Shown: in pieces, positions 9,844 through 20,639 of the stretch
Position numbering within the stretch: position 1 is the stretch's first letter
Layout of the letters: each line of letters begins with the position of its first letter
Origin: Planctomycetaceae bacterium
GTDB taxonomy: Bacteria > Planctomycetota > Planctomycetia > Planctomycetales > Planctomycetaceae
Assembly (NCBI GenBank): GCA_015485495.1
Contig: WFTL01000179.1
Coordinates: forward strand, 1 to 64,000
Direction of reading: 5' to 3'
DNA: 64,000 nt
Notes under the pieces: generated by a model
What the model was told of the DNA's origin: nothing
Database searches by the model: none
What the model saw: the letters and a program-made list of their open reading frames with translations, nothing else
Position numbers and translations under genes: made by a program

Positions 9844-10764
9844 TCATCCGGCGGCCCCGGCCGTGTCCACCGGGTCATCGGCACCGACATCACGGTATCG
9901 ATTCTTGCGCAGAAGGACTTCGTTTCCTGCATCGCTGAACTGAACATCGTCCATCACAGAGCGCATCAGAGCGATCCCGCGGCCTTCCTGCTGCGCGACG
10001 GAATCACCGGACATCCAGGGCCGCCAGTCGAACCCGTGTCCATCATCGCGCACCCGGAATTCGGCTCGGCAGCGGTCGATCTGAATCCGCAGATGAATGC
10101 GGCGGTCGGAATACGGCTTTTCGGCCCGCCGGGCCGCCGCCACTTCGGCATACTTCCGCCGATCCGCCCCGGCAGCCTCCCGCACTTCCAGATTGCCGTG
10201 GTAGTATGCGTTGTTGAGTGCTTCTTCCAGAGCGATCCCGACGCGCAGCCGTTCGGTCTGATCGCGCAGCGGCAGACTGCGCAGCAGGTGGAGCACATGA
10301 TCGACAGCCATGCGAATCAGGCTGCGGTCCGTGAACAGGCTGAACGTCGTGTCGGATTCCGACACATGGTGCATCAGCCGGCCCATGGTGCGTTCCCCCT
10401 GTGCCGTGCTGACCACCTGTCTCAGCGTAGCCACGAGGTCTTCGGCCAGACGGCGTTTGGGAACATAGCTGGCCGCTCCGGCGCGCAGAGCCCTGGCAGC
10501 CATTTCTTCACTGCCCATGGCCGTCATCAGAACCACGGGAATGGCCGGGTTCATCTCCCGCACGGCCGTGACCAGTTCCAGGCCGTCCATTTCGGGCATG
10601 TGCATATCTGTGAGAATCAGATCGGGAGGATCCTGGGCCACCATGTCCAGGGCCGCCGGGCCGCTGTCGGCCAGACGCACTTCGCAGTCGTTCCATGCGG
10701 CGGCGATTCCGGAAACCAGCGTCCGATCGGCCAGAGCGTCGTCAACGATGAGGATGCTGGACAC
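9844..10764 (-). CDS. Response regulator receiver domain fused to HATPase_c (anti-sigma/Rsb-type) domain
   Basis: ILIVDDALADR...LILTDMHMPEMDGLELV receiver; EEALNNAYYHGN N-box and DDGHGFDW...EGRGIALMRSVMDDV GHKL ATPase motifs. Confidence 0.88.
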   Translation of the reverse strand: MSSILIVDDALADRTLVSGIAAAWNDCEVRLADSGPAALDMVAQDPPDLILTDMHMPEMDGLELVTAVREMNPAIPVVLMTAMGSEEMAARALRAGAASYVPKRRLAEDLVATLRQVVSTAQGERTMGRLMHHVSESDTTFSLFTDRSLIRMAVDHVLHLLRSLPLRDQTERLRVGIALEEALNNAYYHGNLEVREAAGADRRKYAEVAAARRAEKPYSDRRIHLRIQIDRCRAEFRVRDDGHGFDWRPWMSGDSVAQQEGRGIALMRSVMDDVQFSDAGNEVLLRKNRYRDVGADDPVDTAGAAG

Positions 10765-10787
10765 GGCACGAACCTCCGCCTCGAAAA

Positions 10788-11687
10788 TCAGTCGTCGTTC
10801 AGAGAATACACGCGGCGACCGGAAAACGAACTGTCATCATCGGAAAGCGATGCCACATCACGGGCAGACAGGCCGGCCTGTTCCACCAGGCTGCGGCGCC
10901 GCGACAGCGGCCCGCTGTCTGCTTCCCACGGATCATGCACGACCGGCGGCACACCATCCCCCGGCTCATATTCCAGAATGAACGCCTCCCGCGACAGCGA
11001 CAGTTCCGCTCCCGGCATCACGCATTTTCGCTGATAACGAATCCCGTCGACACGCACGCCGTTGCTGCTGTTGAGATCTTCAACGACCCAGTAGCCGCTG
11101 ACAAGCTGCAGACGGCAGTGCCGACCGGACACCGTGGAAGAAGCGATCCGGATGTCGCACCGCCGGCTGCGTCCCAGAATCAGATCCGGTCCGGACAGGA
11201 CGATGGGGCGGCCGCCGCCGGACGGCAGCAGAGTGCCCAGAGGACCGGCCGCGACAGCGTCTGCCGGAACATCTCTTCCGGACGGCGGCACCGGGAACGA
11301 TGCACCGCGCTTCGATCGATCGACGCCGGCACCGTGTTTCGGCGCATCGTCCGCTTCCTGCAGCCAGCTCATGGCCATCTCATCGTCGTCTCCGCCGCCG
11401 GCCGCCGGAGTGTACTCAAGCTGAAACCGCTGGCGGGCCACATGCAGCACCTGGCCGGGCTGTATCTGAGCGGACCGGCAGCGGCGACCGTTCACGCCGG
11501 TCCCGTTGTGGCTGTCCAGATCCGTCACCCGCCACACACCATCGACCAGATCGAGCCGGCAGTGCTGACCGGACACCGACCGGGCACCGACCACCACATC
11601 GCATTCGGGCCGACGTCCCACAATCACCGTTTTCTTCAGCAGCGGCAGCGGTTCGCCTCCTCCGACGGGAACCAGCAGACCATACAT
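10788..11687 (-). CDS. Protein with two tandem FHA domains
   Basis: VIVGRRPECDVVVGARSVSGQHCRLDL...DLDSHNGTGVNG and LILGRSRRCDIRIASSTVSGRHCRLQL...DLNSSNGVRVDG. Confidence 0.92.
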   Translation of the reverse strand: MYGLLVPVGGGEPLPLLKKTVIVGRRPECDVVVGARSVSGQHCRLDLVDGVWRVTDLDSHNGTGVNGRRCRSAQIQPGQVLHVARQRFQLEYTPAAGGGDDDEMAMSWLQEADDAPKHGAGVDRSKRGASFPVPPSGRDVPADAVAAGPLGTLLPSGGGRPIVLSGPDLILGRSRRCDIRIASSTVSGRHCRLQLVSGYWVVEDLNSSNGVRVDGIRYQRKCVMPGAELSLSREAFILEYEPGDGVPPVVHDPWEADSGPLSRRRSLVEQAGLSARDVASLSDDDSSFSGRRVYSLNDD

Positions 11688-12020
11688 ATGTTCACCTCAG
11701 CGATGGTTCAGAATGATTCATCATGGCATCGAAAACGCGTCGGTGAAAACGGGCGGGAAATGTTCTGGTCGCCTCGAACGGCCGTCAGCCGGCCTCATTG
11801 TATACGACACGAAAACCGTCTGGCGAGAAGACAGTCTGGAGATTCCGCGGGATGCGAACACGTCCGGAATCCGATTCTCCCGATTCAAACAGCCATCCCA
11901 ACCGCCCCGATCGACTGCTCGCGGCCGCGGCACAATGCGTCCCCGTCTGTTCCGGATCGGCGCGTCTGCCGCACCTGTCACACCGGCCGGGCCTCATCAG
12001 GGCGTCTTCGACAGAAGCCC

Positions 12021-13454
12021 TTACAGGAAGGTCATGGCCACTTCGTAAAACAGCACGACTCCCAGCACATCCACGATGGCGGCAATGAGCGGGTTGGACA
12101 TGATGGCCGGATCCATTCCCAGCCGACGGAAAAGAATCGGCAGCAGCGTTCCGGCCGCCGTCCCCACGACCACGATCGACAGCACCGTCAGACCGACGAC
12201 CAGAGCTCGCCGCAGATCACCGACCGTTCCCGACGATTCCCAGATGCCCAGATGAAAGCCAATCGTCACGACCAGTGCATCCAGAACCCCCAGAGTCGTC
12301 CCCAGTGCCAGACCGATCAGCAGTTCACGCAGAATGAGACGGCGGTCAACACGGAATTCCGTTCCCGGCACCGCCGCATCCGTGGGCTGCAGAGCGAACA
12401 TGCGAATGAACAGAGTGGCCGACTGCGACCCCGCATTCCCGCCGCTGGCCATCACCAGCGGCAGGAACAGAATGATGAGCGTGCCGGAAAGATCGGGCGG
12501 AGCATCGCGCAGTCCGCTGGACGTGGCATGTTCGTACAGTCCCAGCATCCAGGCCGTCACCAGCGCCACCAGAGACAGGGCCAGCAGCCAGACGCCTCTT
12601 TTCCACAGGATGACGGAAATCGGTGCGTCTTCGTAGTCGTCCCGCAGAGGTTCCACGGCCCCCTGACGGTAGGCATCTTCAGTGGCTTCTTCCTGAACGA
12701 CATCGATGGCATCATCGTGCGTGACGATGCCGACGAGCCGATCGTGTTCATCGACGATCGGCATCGCGATGAAGTTGTAACGGGCCAGTTCCTGAGCGAC
12801 GTGTTCGCGGTCTTCATCGACACGCATGCGAATGACGTCGGTCTCCATGATCTCCGCCAGAGGCTGGTCTTCGGGAGCCAGAATGAGTTCTCTCAGGGAG
12901 ATGAGGCCCTTCAGGCGGCGGTCTTCCCCCAGAATGTAGATGTAGTAAATCGTTTCGCTGTCCGGAGCCTGCTGCCGAAGACGCTGCAGGGCTTCGCCGA
13001 CAGTGATGTTGACCGGCAGCGACGCATACTCCGTCGTCATGATGGCGCCGGCCGTGTTTTCGTCGTACGACAGCAGACGCCGGATGTCGTTGCGTTCGGC
13101 CTGAGCGATCAGTCGGAGAATCTGTTCCACGCGCTGAGGCGACATGCGGGAGAGCAGGTCCACGCGGTCGTCCGGAGACATCTCCTCCAGCAGCTCCGAC
13201 AGCCGCCGCTGATCCAGACTCCGCACCAGCTCCGCCTGCCGGCGCAGCGACATGTACTCGAAAATCTCCACCCGGCGCGGCAGATCGGCATTGTCCAGAA
13301 CGGCCCAGATCTCCTGGTCCTTCATGTCCTCCAGAATGGAAGCCGCCACCGCCGGATGCATCACGTCCAGCAGCGCCTTCAGCCCGGCCCGGTCGCGTTC
13401 CCGAATCATCTGCCGGATGTCCGGCTGCACCAGCGATTTGAAGTAGTCGACCAT
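12021..13454 (-). CDS. mgtE: Magnesium transporter MgtE
   Basis: MgtE_N and CBS domains, MVASGGNAGSQSATLFIR transporter motif. Confidence 0.94.
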   Translation of the reverse strand: MVDYFKSLVQPDIRQMIRERDRAGLKALLDVMHPAVAASILEDMKDQEIWAVLDNADLPRRVEIFEYMSLRRQAELVRSLDQRRLSELLEEMSPDDRVDLLSRMSPQRVEQILRLIAQAERNDIRRLLSYDENTAGAIMTTEYASLPVNITVGEALQRLRQQAPDSETIYYIYILGEDRRLKGLISLRELILAPEDQPLAEIMETDVIRMRVDEDREHVAQELARYNFIAMPIVDEHDRLVGIVTHDDAIDVVQEEATEDAYRQGAVEPLRDDYEDAPISVILWKRGVWLLALSLVALVTAWMLGLYEHATSSGLRDAPPDLSGTLIILFLPLVMASGGNAGSQSATLFIRMFALQPTDAAVPGTEFRVDRRLILRELLIGLALGTTLGVLDALVVTIGFHLGIWESSGTVGDLRRALVVGLTVLSIVVVGTAAGTLLPILFRRLGMDPAIMSNPLIAAIVDVLGVVLFYEVAMTFL

Positions 13455-13625
13455 CGCCGAACACCCCCGAACTTTCTGTTCCGTCACGGTCCGGACGGAC
13501 CGCCCACATGGCCCGATCCGAACCGCATCTGAAACATCCGCAGCCGCGGATCACGCACAGCACCCGATCCGCAGACCTGCCGGCAGCCGGCCCCTGACGC
13601 CGACAGGACACAGGACCGCCGCCGG

Positions 13626-13663
13626 CAAAACAAAATCCCTGCCGAAATGAACATCAGCAGGGA
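13626..13663 (-). terminator. Rho-independent terminator of the rplM-rpsI operon
   Basis: Minus strand TCCCTGC-N14-GCAGGGA stem followed by TTTTGTTTTG. Confidence 0.7.
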
Positions 13664-13752
13664 CTGTTCGAATCGACCATCGCGGCGGCCAGGACAGCGT
13701 GCGGCAGAACCGGCCACCCAGTCCGTTTCCGTTCGTCCGCTGCAGCCGCAGA

Positions 13753-14472
13753 TCAGCGTTTGGAGAACTGGAAACTGCGCCGCGCCTTTCTCAGACCGTA
13801 CTTCTTGCGTTCCACCATCCGCCCGTCCCGGGTGAGGAACCCGGCTTCTGACAGCGTCTGATGAAGCGACGAATCCAGAACCTGCAGCGCCCGGGCGATT
13901 CCCAGAACAATCGCGCCGGTCTGACCGGTCGTGCCGCCGCCATTCACACGAATGTGGACGTCGAGCTGATCCTGTTTTCCGGTCAGACGAAGCGGTGCCA
14001 GCACCATGTGCCGGTCCCGTTCCACACCGAAATAGTCGTCCAGAGAACGGCCGTTGATCTGAAATTCCCCTTTCCCCGGCCGGATGCGAACGCGGGCAAC
14101 CGACGTCTTCCGCCGCCCGGTGCCCATGGCCACACCGAATCGGTCGATCCGCCCACGCACTACCGGTGTGTAATCCGGGTCCGCCGTGGCATCGGCCGGT
14201 GCTCCCTGACAGAGCGTCACTTCCGGAAGCGCTCCTTCCGCCACCGGAACATCGACCGCCGGCTCTTCCACGGCCGGCTCGTCCACCGCCGGTTCTTCCG
14301 CCACCGGTGCCTCCACCACAGGCTCTTCTGCGGTCGGCTCCTCGCCGGCCGGCGTGGTCACCGCGTCGGAAGCAGCCGCCGGTTCAACGACAGATGCCTG
14401 TTCTTCGGCCGCCGACGATTCCGCCATGCTGTCAGAAGCCTTGTCGTCCACGGGATCAGAATCAGAACTCAT
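13753..14472 (-). CDS. rpsI: 30S ribosomal protein S9 (uS9) with long acidic N-terminal extension
   Basis: [26 protein letters not shown]...[22 protein letters not shown]; about 110 aa E/P/A-rich N-terminus. Confidence 0.95.
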   Translation of the reverse strand: MSSDSDPVDDKASDSMAESSAAEEQASVVEPAAASDAVTTPAGEEPTAEEPVVEAPVAEEPAVDEPAVEEPAVDVPVAEGALPEVTLCQGAPADATADPDYTPVVRGRIDRFGVAMGTGRRKTSVARVRIRPGKGEFQINGRSLDDYFGVERDRHMVLAPLRLTGKQDQLDVHIRVNGGGTTGQTGAIVLGIARALQVLDSSLHQTLSEAGFLTRDGRMVERKKYGLRKARRSFQFSKR

Positions 14473-14585
14473 GAGATCACTCGAACTCAGCCGCGAAGGC
14501 CTGGTGCAGAAGGAAACAGAAAATCAGAAACACAAATTGCATTCAGCCGAAGTCGGATGAAAACCGAACGCCGGCTGCCATGCCG

Positions 14586-15095
14586 TCATTTTGCCGTACG
14601 ACGCGGCATCAGATGTTCAGGAAGCGGGCGAGCCTGCTGCGCCTGATGCGGATGATCCGGACCGGTGTACAGTTTCAGTTTTTTCAGCATCTGTCGGCCA
14701 AGACGGTTCTTCGGAAGCATCCGCCGGACGGCTTCCCGCAGAATCCGTTCCGGGTTCTTTTCCCAGACCTGAACGGCCGTCCGCACCCGCCGCCCGCTCG
14801 GATAGCCGCTGTAGCTGTCATATTCTTTTTTCGCGGTCTTCGTGGAAAAATAGGGCAGCTTCGGATGCTGCATCTCATTCCCCGAAAAGCGAACCCGTTC
14901 CACGTTGGTCACGATCACCGCATCGCCGCAGTCCACGTGCGGCGTGTACGTGGCCTTGTGTTTGCCCATCAGAATCGTGGCCAGCTGAGCAGCCAGATGG
15001 CCGACAATCATACCGTCGGCATCCACAACGAACCATTCCCGGGATTCCGGAGCCTGTTCCTTTGTGGACATCCAGGTTTTCGAAAGCATCGGCAT
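14586..15095 (-). CDS. rplM: 50S ribosomal protein L13 (uL13)
   Basis: WFVVDADGMIVGHLAAQLATILMGKHKATYTPHVDCGDAVIVTNVERVRFSGNE. Confidence 0.95.
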   Translation of the reverse strand: MPMLSKTWMSTKEQAPESREWFVVDADGMIVGHLAAQLATILMGKHKATYTPHVDCGDAVIVTNVERVRFSGNEMQHPKLPYFSTKTAKKEYDSYSGYPSGRRVRTAVQVWEKNPERILREAVRRMLPKNRLGRQMLKKLKLYTGPDHPHQAQQARPLPEHLMPRRTAK

Positions 15096-15732
15096 CGCCG
15101 CAGTTCCTCAGGTCTGATTTCGCTGCCGGCCGCCGTCTGTGCGACCGAAAAAACACTCATCCCGTCTTCGCCGGAATCCGATCCCGCCACCTTCCCCGCA
15201 CCGCACGCGCGAACCGCAGGCGGAAAAGAAAACGGAACGGACAGCACAGCCGCCATGGGCAGCAACGGACACCGCCGCCCAGCGGACAGCTCCGTCGGAA
15301 AACAACAGGATCCCGGAGCTCCGCCATCCCCCGCGTTTGTTTCAGCAGGTCCACAGCAGGCATTCCGAAGCAAGTCGGGCAATCTAACGGGAATTCCACG
15401 GACAATCAATGCAGAGTCAGCCGATTTCCCGCCTCCCGCTTCACCCGGCCGATTTTGAGCATTCGCTGCGTGTATCGACGGCTGCCGGGCATCCCTGGCC
15501 ACGCGTTCCGACGGAGGTGCTGCTGTACCTCCGTGACTCTGCGTCTCCGTGAGACACCTTCTTCACGGCATCAAATTGCTCCTTTCACCCGGCCAGCACC
15601 GAACCACCTGGGCACAAAGTCCCGCAGGCTGGCGAAATCCTGTGTCGTTCCCACAATGATTCAGCAACGTCGCACGCGGGCGCCTGCCGAGTGGCCGGAT
15701 CGGCGTCGCTCCGCTCCTGGATCCGGCCTGCG

Positions 15733-15774
15733 GGCATTCCGAACGTCAAACACTGGCATTCCGAACGTCAAACA
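15733..15774 (+). repeat. Two-copy tandem repeat (22-nt period) in long intergenic region
   Basis: ggcattccgaacgtcaaaca at 15733-15752 and again at 15755-15774. Confidence 0.85.
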
Positions 15775-16126
15775 ACAGTGGAAGCGGAAGGATGCAGGCC
15801 CTCCTGTGACAACGACCGCTCGCCCAGCGACCGGACGGGGCACGCCGTCCCGCTTCCATACGCGGCCCCGCCGATGCGGCCCGGAATTCCCCGGTTTCGG
15901 TTCCGGACAAAAAGAGGACCGGACACCCCGTGCGTTCGCACGCCCCGCCTGTCAGACTGGACAGCGGTTTCACCGATCGGCAGGCCCTGTTCTGGTATCG
16001 GTGAGGGATCCCCGTAGGATCTGGCGGATGAAAATCGCCGAAAAGCCGGACCGGATGGCCGGCAGTCAGAATTCGTTCTTCTTAGCTTCTGATTCCTTGT
16101 TTCTGATTTCAGTTCGGACCGGCCCC

Positions 16127-16828
16127 ATGCGGATTCTCCTGCTCGCCGATATCCATTCCAACTGGCCGGCTCTGGCCGCCATCGACGAAGAATTCGACAT
16201 CTGCCTGTTCCTGGGCGACCTGGTCGATTACGCCACGGACCCGGTGCCCTGCATCGAATGGATTCAGAAACACGCCACGCATCTGGTCCGCGGAAACCAC
16301 GACCATTCGATCGCCCAGCGCGTGGCTATCCGTCCTTCGGGCACCTTTCGCCTGCTGTCGGCGGCCATGCGAGACCACCATTACCGCGTCCTGTCCGATG
16401 ACCATCTGACCTGGCTGGCTCGTCTGCCGGTCACCTGTCACGTGACATGCGGCGATCTGCGTTTCCTGCTGGTCCATGCCAGCCCGCGCGATCCCATGGA
16501 CGAATACGTCGGCAACGATGCGGATCAGTGGCGGATGCGGCTGGATCACGTCGACGTGGACTTCGTCTGTGTCGGACACACGCATGTTCCCATGCATCTG
16601 CACGTCGACGACACACAGATTGTCAACCCCGGCAGCGTCGGACAGCCCCGGGACGGCAATCCTCAGGCCTCCTATGCCGTGATCGATGACGGCCAGGTGG
16701 AATTCCATCGAGTGGACTACGAGATCGACCGCACCATCGAACACATGCGTCAGTCCGGAATCGATGAGGACGCGGTGCGTTCCACCGAACAGATTCTGCG
16801 AAGCGGAGGCGCCCCCGCGCCGGCCTGA
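16127..16828 (+). CDS. Metallophosphoesterase (YfcE-like)
   Basis: MRILLLADIHSNWPAL, GDLVDY, RGNHDHS, VGHTHVPM motifs. Confidence 0.92.
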   Translation: MRILLLADIHSNWPALAAIDEEFDICLFLGDLVDYATDPVPCIEWIQKHATHLVRGNHDHSIAQRVAIRPSGTFRLLSAAMRDHHYRVLSDDHLTWLARLPVTCHVTCGDLRFLLVHASPRDPMDEYVGNDADQWRMRLDHVDVDFVCVGHTHVPMHLHVDDTQIVNPGSVGQPRDGNPQASYAVIDDGQVEFHRVDYEIDRTIEHMRQSGIDEDAVRSTEQILRSGGAPAPA

Positions 16829-16892
16829 TCGAACAGTTCCGGCGACGGTCGCGCCCCGGCCTGTGCTCCGATCGGACAGGACCGAACCTGGT

Positions 16893-17603
16893 TCATTGTC
16901 CCCGCGCCGGCCGGCCCCGAACGTTCATCAGCGCCCGCAGCAGCGATGCCAGCCAGGTCCCGGCGAACGCCGCCGCCGCCACGGCAGTCACAGCCGGAGC
17001 CAGCCAGGCCGCGACCAGGACGACGTTCACCAGCAGAACCGATCCGGCAGACTGCGCACGCTTCCGGATCAGCCAGGGCATCTCCACCGGCAGCAGCATC
17101 GACACGGCGTGAAGCGGAAACAGGATCACCAGAAACGGACCGGCCGGCAGTACGCCCTGGTCCGACAGCAGCAGAACGAACAATACGTGGCGAATCAGTT
17201 CATTCGTGGGGGATCCGGTGCCGGTCGGACGGTCCGGATCCAGCCGGGACACGATCCGCAGCAGGACGGCGGCTGCGGCAACGGCAGCCGCTGCCATGAC
17301 CCCGAAGGACATCACGGAATGCTGCTCCATGCCCGAAGCCACCTGGGCTGCGGCCATCATCACGAACAGCGTGTGAGAAAACCCGTCGCAGACGTTGTCC
17401 AGGATGGCTCCGAACCGACTGCGAATCTGCAGCCGGGAAGCCGCCATCCCGTCCAGGTCATCCATCAGGTTGTTCCAGAGAATCAGAGGAATCAGGGACT
17501 CCCTGCCGCTTTCGGTCAGCAGCATTCCCAGCGGCAGCACGCCCAGCAGCGACAGCCCGTTGGCCAGGTTCCTGTGCATGAACGATCCGAACGGAAATCT
17601 CAT
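16893..17603 (-). CDS. CDP-alcohol phosphatidyltransferase family protein
   Basis: DGMAASRLQIRSRFGAILDNVCD matches DGx2A(R/S)x8Gx3Dx3D; multiple TM segments. Confidence 0.8.
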   Translation of the reverse strand: MRFPFGSFMHRNLANGLSLLGVLPLGMLLTESGRESLIPLILWNNLMDDLDGMAASRLQIRSRFGAILDNVCDGFSHTLFVMMAAAQVASGMEQHSVMSFGVMAAAAVAAAAVLLRIVSRLDPDRPTGTGSPTNELIRHVLFVLLLSDQGVLPAGPFLVILFPLHAVSMLLPVEMPWLIRKRAQSAGSVLLVNVVLVAAWLAPAVTAVAAAAFAGTWLASLLRALMNVRGRPARGQ

Positions 17604-18469
17604 GTCGTCTCCGAACACACAGAACGGCCGGCCGCCGCGCCGCAGCTTCCGGAAACACCGGTTCCCACAGGACGCAGGACGAAAAAGTGGTTGGTGAGCT
17701 GAGGAAAACGGACATGCAGAATCTTTGGAAGATCGGCGATCCACGGATAGCCGACCCGGAGCATGCGGTAGACGCACTGGCCGGCCAGAGACGTCATCAG
17801 ACGGCCGGCCGGCACAGCCGCCTTCCACTTCTTCATGAATTCGCATCCCATCTGCAGCACGATATACGGAGTGTTCCGCTGAATCGCTTCCACCCGCAGG
17901 TCGCTTTGAGCGAACAGACGGGTGTACAGAGGCACCGATCGGTACGCGGCCTGATAGTCGCCGTCACGAATCACAGCTCCCCGGCGCACCGTCGTTTCCC
18001 GGCACACGATCATGCCGCCCGGTGCCAGATGGTCCGACAGACGGTGCAGCAGAGTCACCACATCCGGTTCGTTCAGATACATCAGCAGTCCGCCCAGAAA
18101 AATGAGTTCGTACTGTTCTTCAGGTTCGAACTGCAGAACATTCTTCTGCACGGCCGTGATGCGCGGATGCCCTGCACACCGCTGCTGCAGCGCGGCATAC
18201 AAAGACGGACTGGCTTCGACAGCATCCACTTTCGCGAACCGTCCGGCAAACTCTTCGGCCCAGCACCCCGTGCCGCTGCCCAGATCGAGGACGGCCCCGC
18301 ACGAATCGAGCCCTGCCGTCAGCGACCGCACGATGCGTGCTTCCGCCTGAAACCGAAACGTCCCGGCAGATGACGGAAATCCGAAGCCTTCCATCATGGA
18401 CGTCCCCAGTGTCGATGGCCGGACCGTCTGCCAGTAGCGACGGACCTGTTCATAATCCAGTTCTTTCAT
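17600..18469 (-). CDS. SAM-dependent methyltransferase
   Basis: GAVLDLGSGTGCWAEEFA motif I; ends in ATGA overlap with the downstream CDP-alcohol transferase. Confidence 0.85.
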   Translation of the reverse strand: MKELDYEQVRRYWQTVRPSTLGTSMMEGFGFPSSAGTFRFQAEARIVRSLTAGLDSCGAVLDLGSGTGCWAEEFAGRFAKVDAVEASPSLYAALQQRCAGHPRITAVQKNVLQFEPEEQYELIFLGGLLMYLNEPDVVTLLHRLSDHLAPGGMIVCRETTVRRGAVIRDGDYQAAYRSVPLYTRLFAQSDLRVEAIQRNTPYIVLQMGCEFMKKWKAAVPAGRLMTSLAGQCVYRMLRVGYPWIADLPKILHVRFPQLTNHFFVLRPVGTGVSGSCGAAAGRSVCSETT

Positions 18470-18691
18470 CGGTCTGACGAACGAATGTTTCTGCTGATTC
18501 CGTGATTCCCTGACAGCACCGTGCTGCCGCCTGAAACCGCATCTCCCGCCGGCAGGGAACGCTCCCCCCGCCGGCTCCTTTTCCGGACCGCTTCGGCCGT
18601 CCGCCCGGATCAGACAGACGACCGGACGGATCCGCGCGAACCGGTATCGCGTGACGGAGGAACAGCCGTGTTCCCGGCAGGACCGAATGCG

Positions 18692-19477
18692 TCAGGCCGG
18701 AGACGGTGCCCGCGGCCCCGGCCGCCCGAACAGCCGCTCCGCCCTGTGCAGATCGTCGACCGTGTCCACTTCGTACCAGGAATCCGGATCGAAGAACACC
18801 GGTTCCAGATGCAGGCTGCCGTCGGCCACCATTTCGGCGAACACGCTTTCGTAATAATCGCTCACCCGCCCCGACACGACGTGGTGCGTCAGCCGCCGAA
18901 CGATCCGTGCCCAGGAAGACAGCGACAGGCTGTACATGTTGACGGTTTTGTATTCCACACTGTTCGGCGGCGGATGCCGGACCATCCCCGGCAGATGAAA
19001 GCGGCGGACCCGCTGCAGCCGATCGATTGAGACGGTCGTGCCGTTCATCCAGGATCGCAGCGGCGACACGGCCATGCGGTCCGGCTGCTGAAGCAGTTTC
19101 AGCAGGTGCGCATCGAACAGCAGATCCGATTCGAGCAGCAGAAACGGCTGCCGAATCGCCTCACGGGCCAGCCACAGCGAATACAGATTGTTCGTCGTGC
19201 GGTAACGGGCGTTGACAACATAGTCGACAGCCAGCGGCCCCCGGCAGCCTTCCAGAAACGCGCGGATGCGGTGTTCCAGATACCCCACCACAACGATGAG
19301 GCGTTCAAATCCGTGGTCATTCAGGGCGTTCACCAGGCGTTCCAGAATCGGAACACCCCCGACTTCCGTCAGGCATTTCGGGTGATTGCGTGTCAGAGGC
19401 TGCAGCCGGCAGCCGCTGCCGGCTGCCAGCAGCACGGCCGTCGACACGGGCGACGGGTCAGAACAGGTGTCCATCAT
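18692..19477 (-). CDS. Nucleotidyltransferase (LicC/sugar-phosphate NTP-transferase-like)
   Basis: AVLLAAGSGCRLQPLTRNHPKCLTEVGGVPILERLVNAL. Confidence 0.85.
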   Translation of the reverse strand: MMDTCSDPSPVSTAVLLAAGSGCRLQPLTRNHPKCLTEVGGVPILERLVNALNDHGFERLIVVVGYLEHRIRAFLEGCRGPLAVDYVVNARYRTTNNLYSLWLAREAIRQPFLLLESDLLFDAHLLKLLQQPDRMAVSPLRSWMNGTTVSIDRLQRVRRFHLPGMVRHPPPNSVEYKTVNMYSLSLSSWARIVRRLTHHVVSGRVSDYYESVFAEMVADGSLHLEPVFFDPDSWYEVDTVDDLHRAERLFGRPGPRAPSPA

Positions 19478-19872
19478 CGGCGAATCTGAATCCAGACGGT
19501 TTCCTGCAGACGCCCGGGTTCCGTCGCAGACCGACACACGTCCGCGACAACAGACCATCTGCAGAAGGTCCAACTGGCCGCCGAGATGCGGAGCGCTCAA
19601 TCGCCGTCGCCTTTCGATGACCAGCAAAAAACAACGGTTGTCTCCATTGTAATCGTGTCCCGGCAGCAGACAAATCCGTTCGTACTCCGGTTTCCCATCC
19701 GACCGCCGGTTCCCCATCCGACCGGGTGCTTCCGGGCGGAACTGCCTGCGTGCCGCCGGATATCCGGTCTTCCCGCTTCCCACAGGTCCGGCTCGCCGTA
19801 CCAGCTTTTCCGATGCCGTCTGCTGCGTCTGCCGGTCTGCTGATGACGGCAGGCGGGGCCGTGAAGCAGCCG

Positions 19873-20367
19873 TCATCTGGCCTCGCTGCGGGCCGATTCC
19901 GACGGCCCGTCCGCGAAGGCTTCGAACCGCTTCCGATAGTCCGCCGGAATCTCAATGGATTCGAACGGATGCCCGGGACGGAAACGGCAACAGGCCGTTT
20001 TCAGTGTCCCCCGGGCCACCGGAAGATCTCCCCGGAAAAATTCCACGTCGTACGTCATGGATTTCACGCCGATCCGCTGAATCGTCAGCACGACGGTCAC
20101 TTCGTCTTCGAACTTCGCCGGCGCCAGAAACCGACACGACGCCGACACACGAGGGAAACCGATCGTGCTGCCGTCCTCCTGATGATCAGAAACGGTCAGT
20201 CCCAGTGACCGGAGGAACGCGTGTTCGGCCTGTTCCATCCAGATGTAGAACCGGGAAAAGTGCACGATCCCCGCCATGTCCGTTTCACAGAACTCCACGA
20301 TGCGTGTCATGGAAAACGACGATCCCACAGCGACTCCTCTCGCAGATTCCGGTTCCTGTTGCCGCAT
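19873..20367 (-). CDS. Acyl-CoA thioesterase (4HBT hotdog family)
   Basis: VEFCETDMAGIVHFSRFYIWMEQAEHAFLRSLG hotdog active-site region. Confidence 0.85.
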   Translation of the reverse strand: MRQQEPESARGVAVGSSFSMTRIVEFCETDMAGIVHFSRFYIWMEQAEHAFLRSLGLTVSDHQEDGSTIGFPRVSASCRFLAPAKFEDEVTVVLTIQRIGVKSMTYDVEFFRGDLPVARGTLKTACCRFRPGHPFESIEIPADYRKRFEAFADGPSESARSEAR

Positions 20368-20639
20368 CACCCCATCCGATCTGTTCACATTCAGACCTGT
20401 TCCCGACGTGCAACGCACCATACGGCCCGCTCCGACACCGATCAACAGGGGCAGACATCGGATGAACCGGCACCCGCATTCCGCACCTTCATCCGGTTTC
20501 CGGAGGAAATCGGCCCGGGCGCCGCACGAAACGGGCGCCCGCATGGGAATTCCCGACCTATGGTGCATCAGAAGCGTTCCGTCGGAACCATGGAACCGGT
20601 TCCGACGGAAGGATTGTGACGCCTGTACGGGATCTGACG

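Noticed and set aside
10935-13532. 865-aa plus-strand ORF
   Set aside because: Antisense to FHA and mgtE genes with recognisable motifs; low-complexity H/R/Q-rich translation typical of shadow ORFs in GC-rich DNA.
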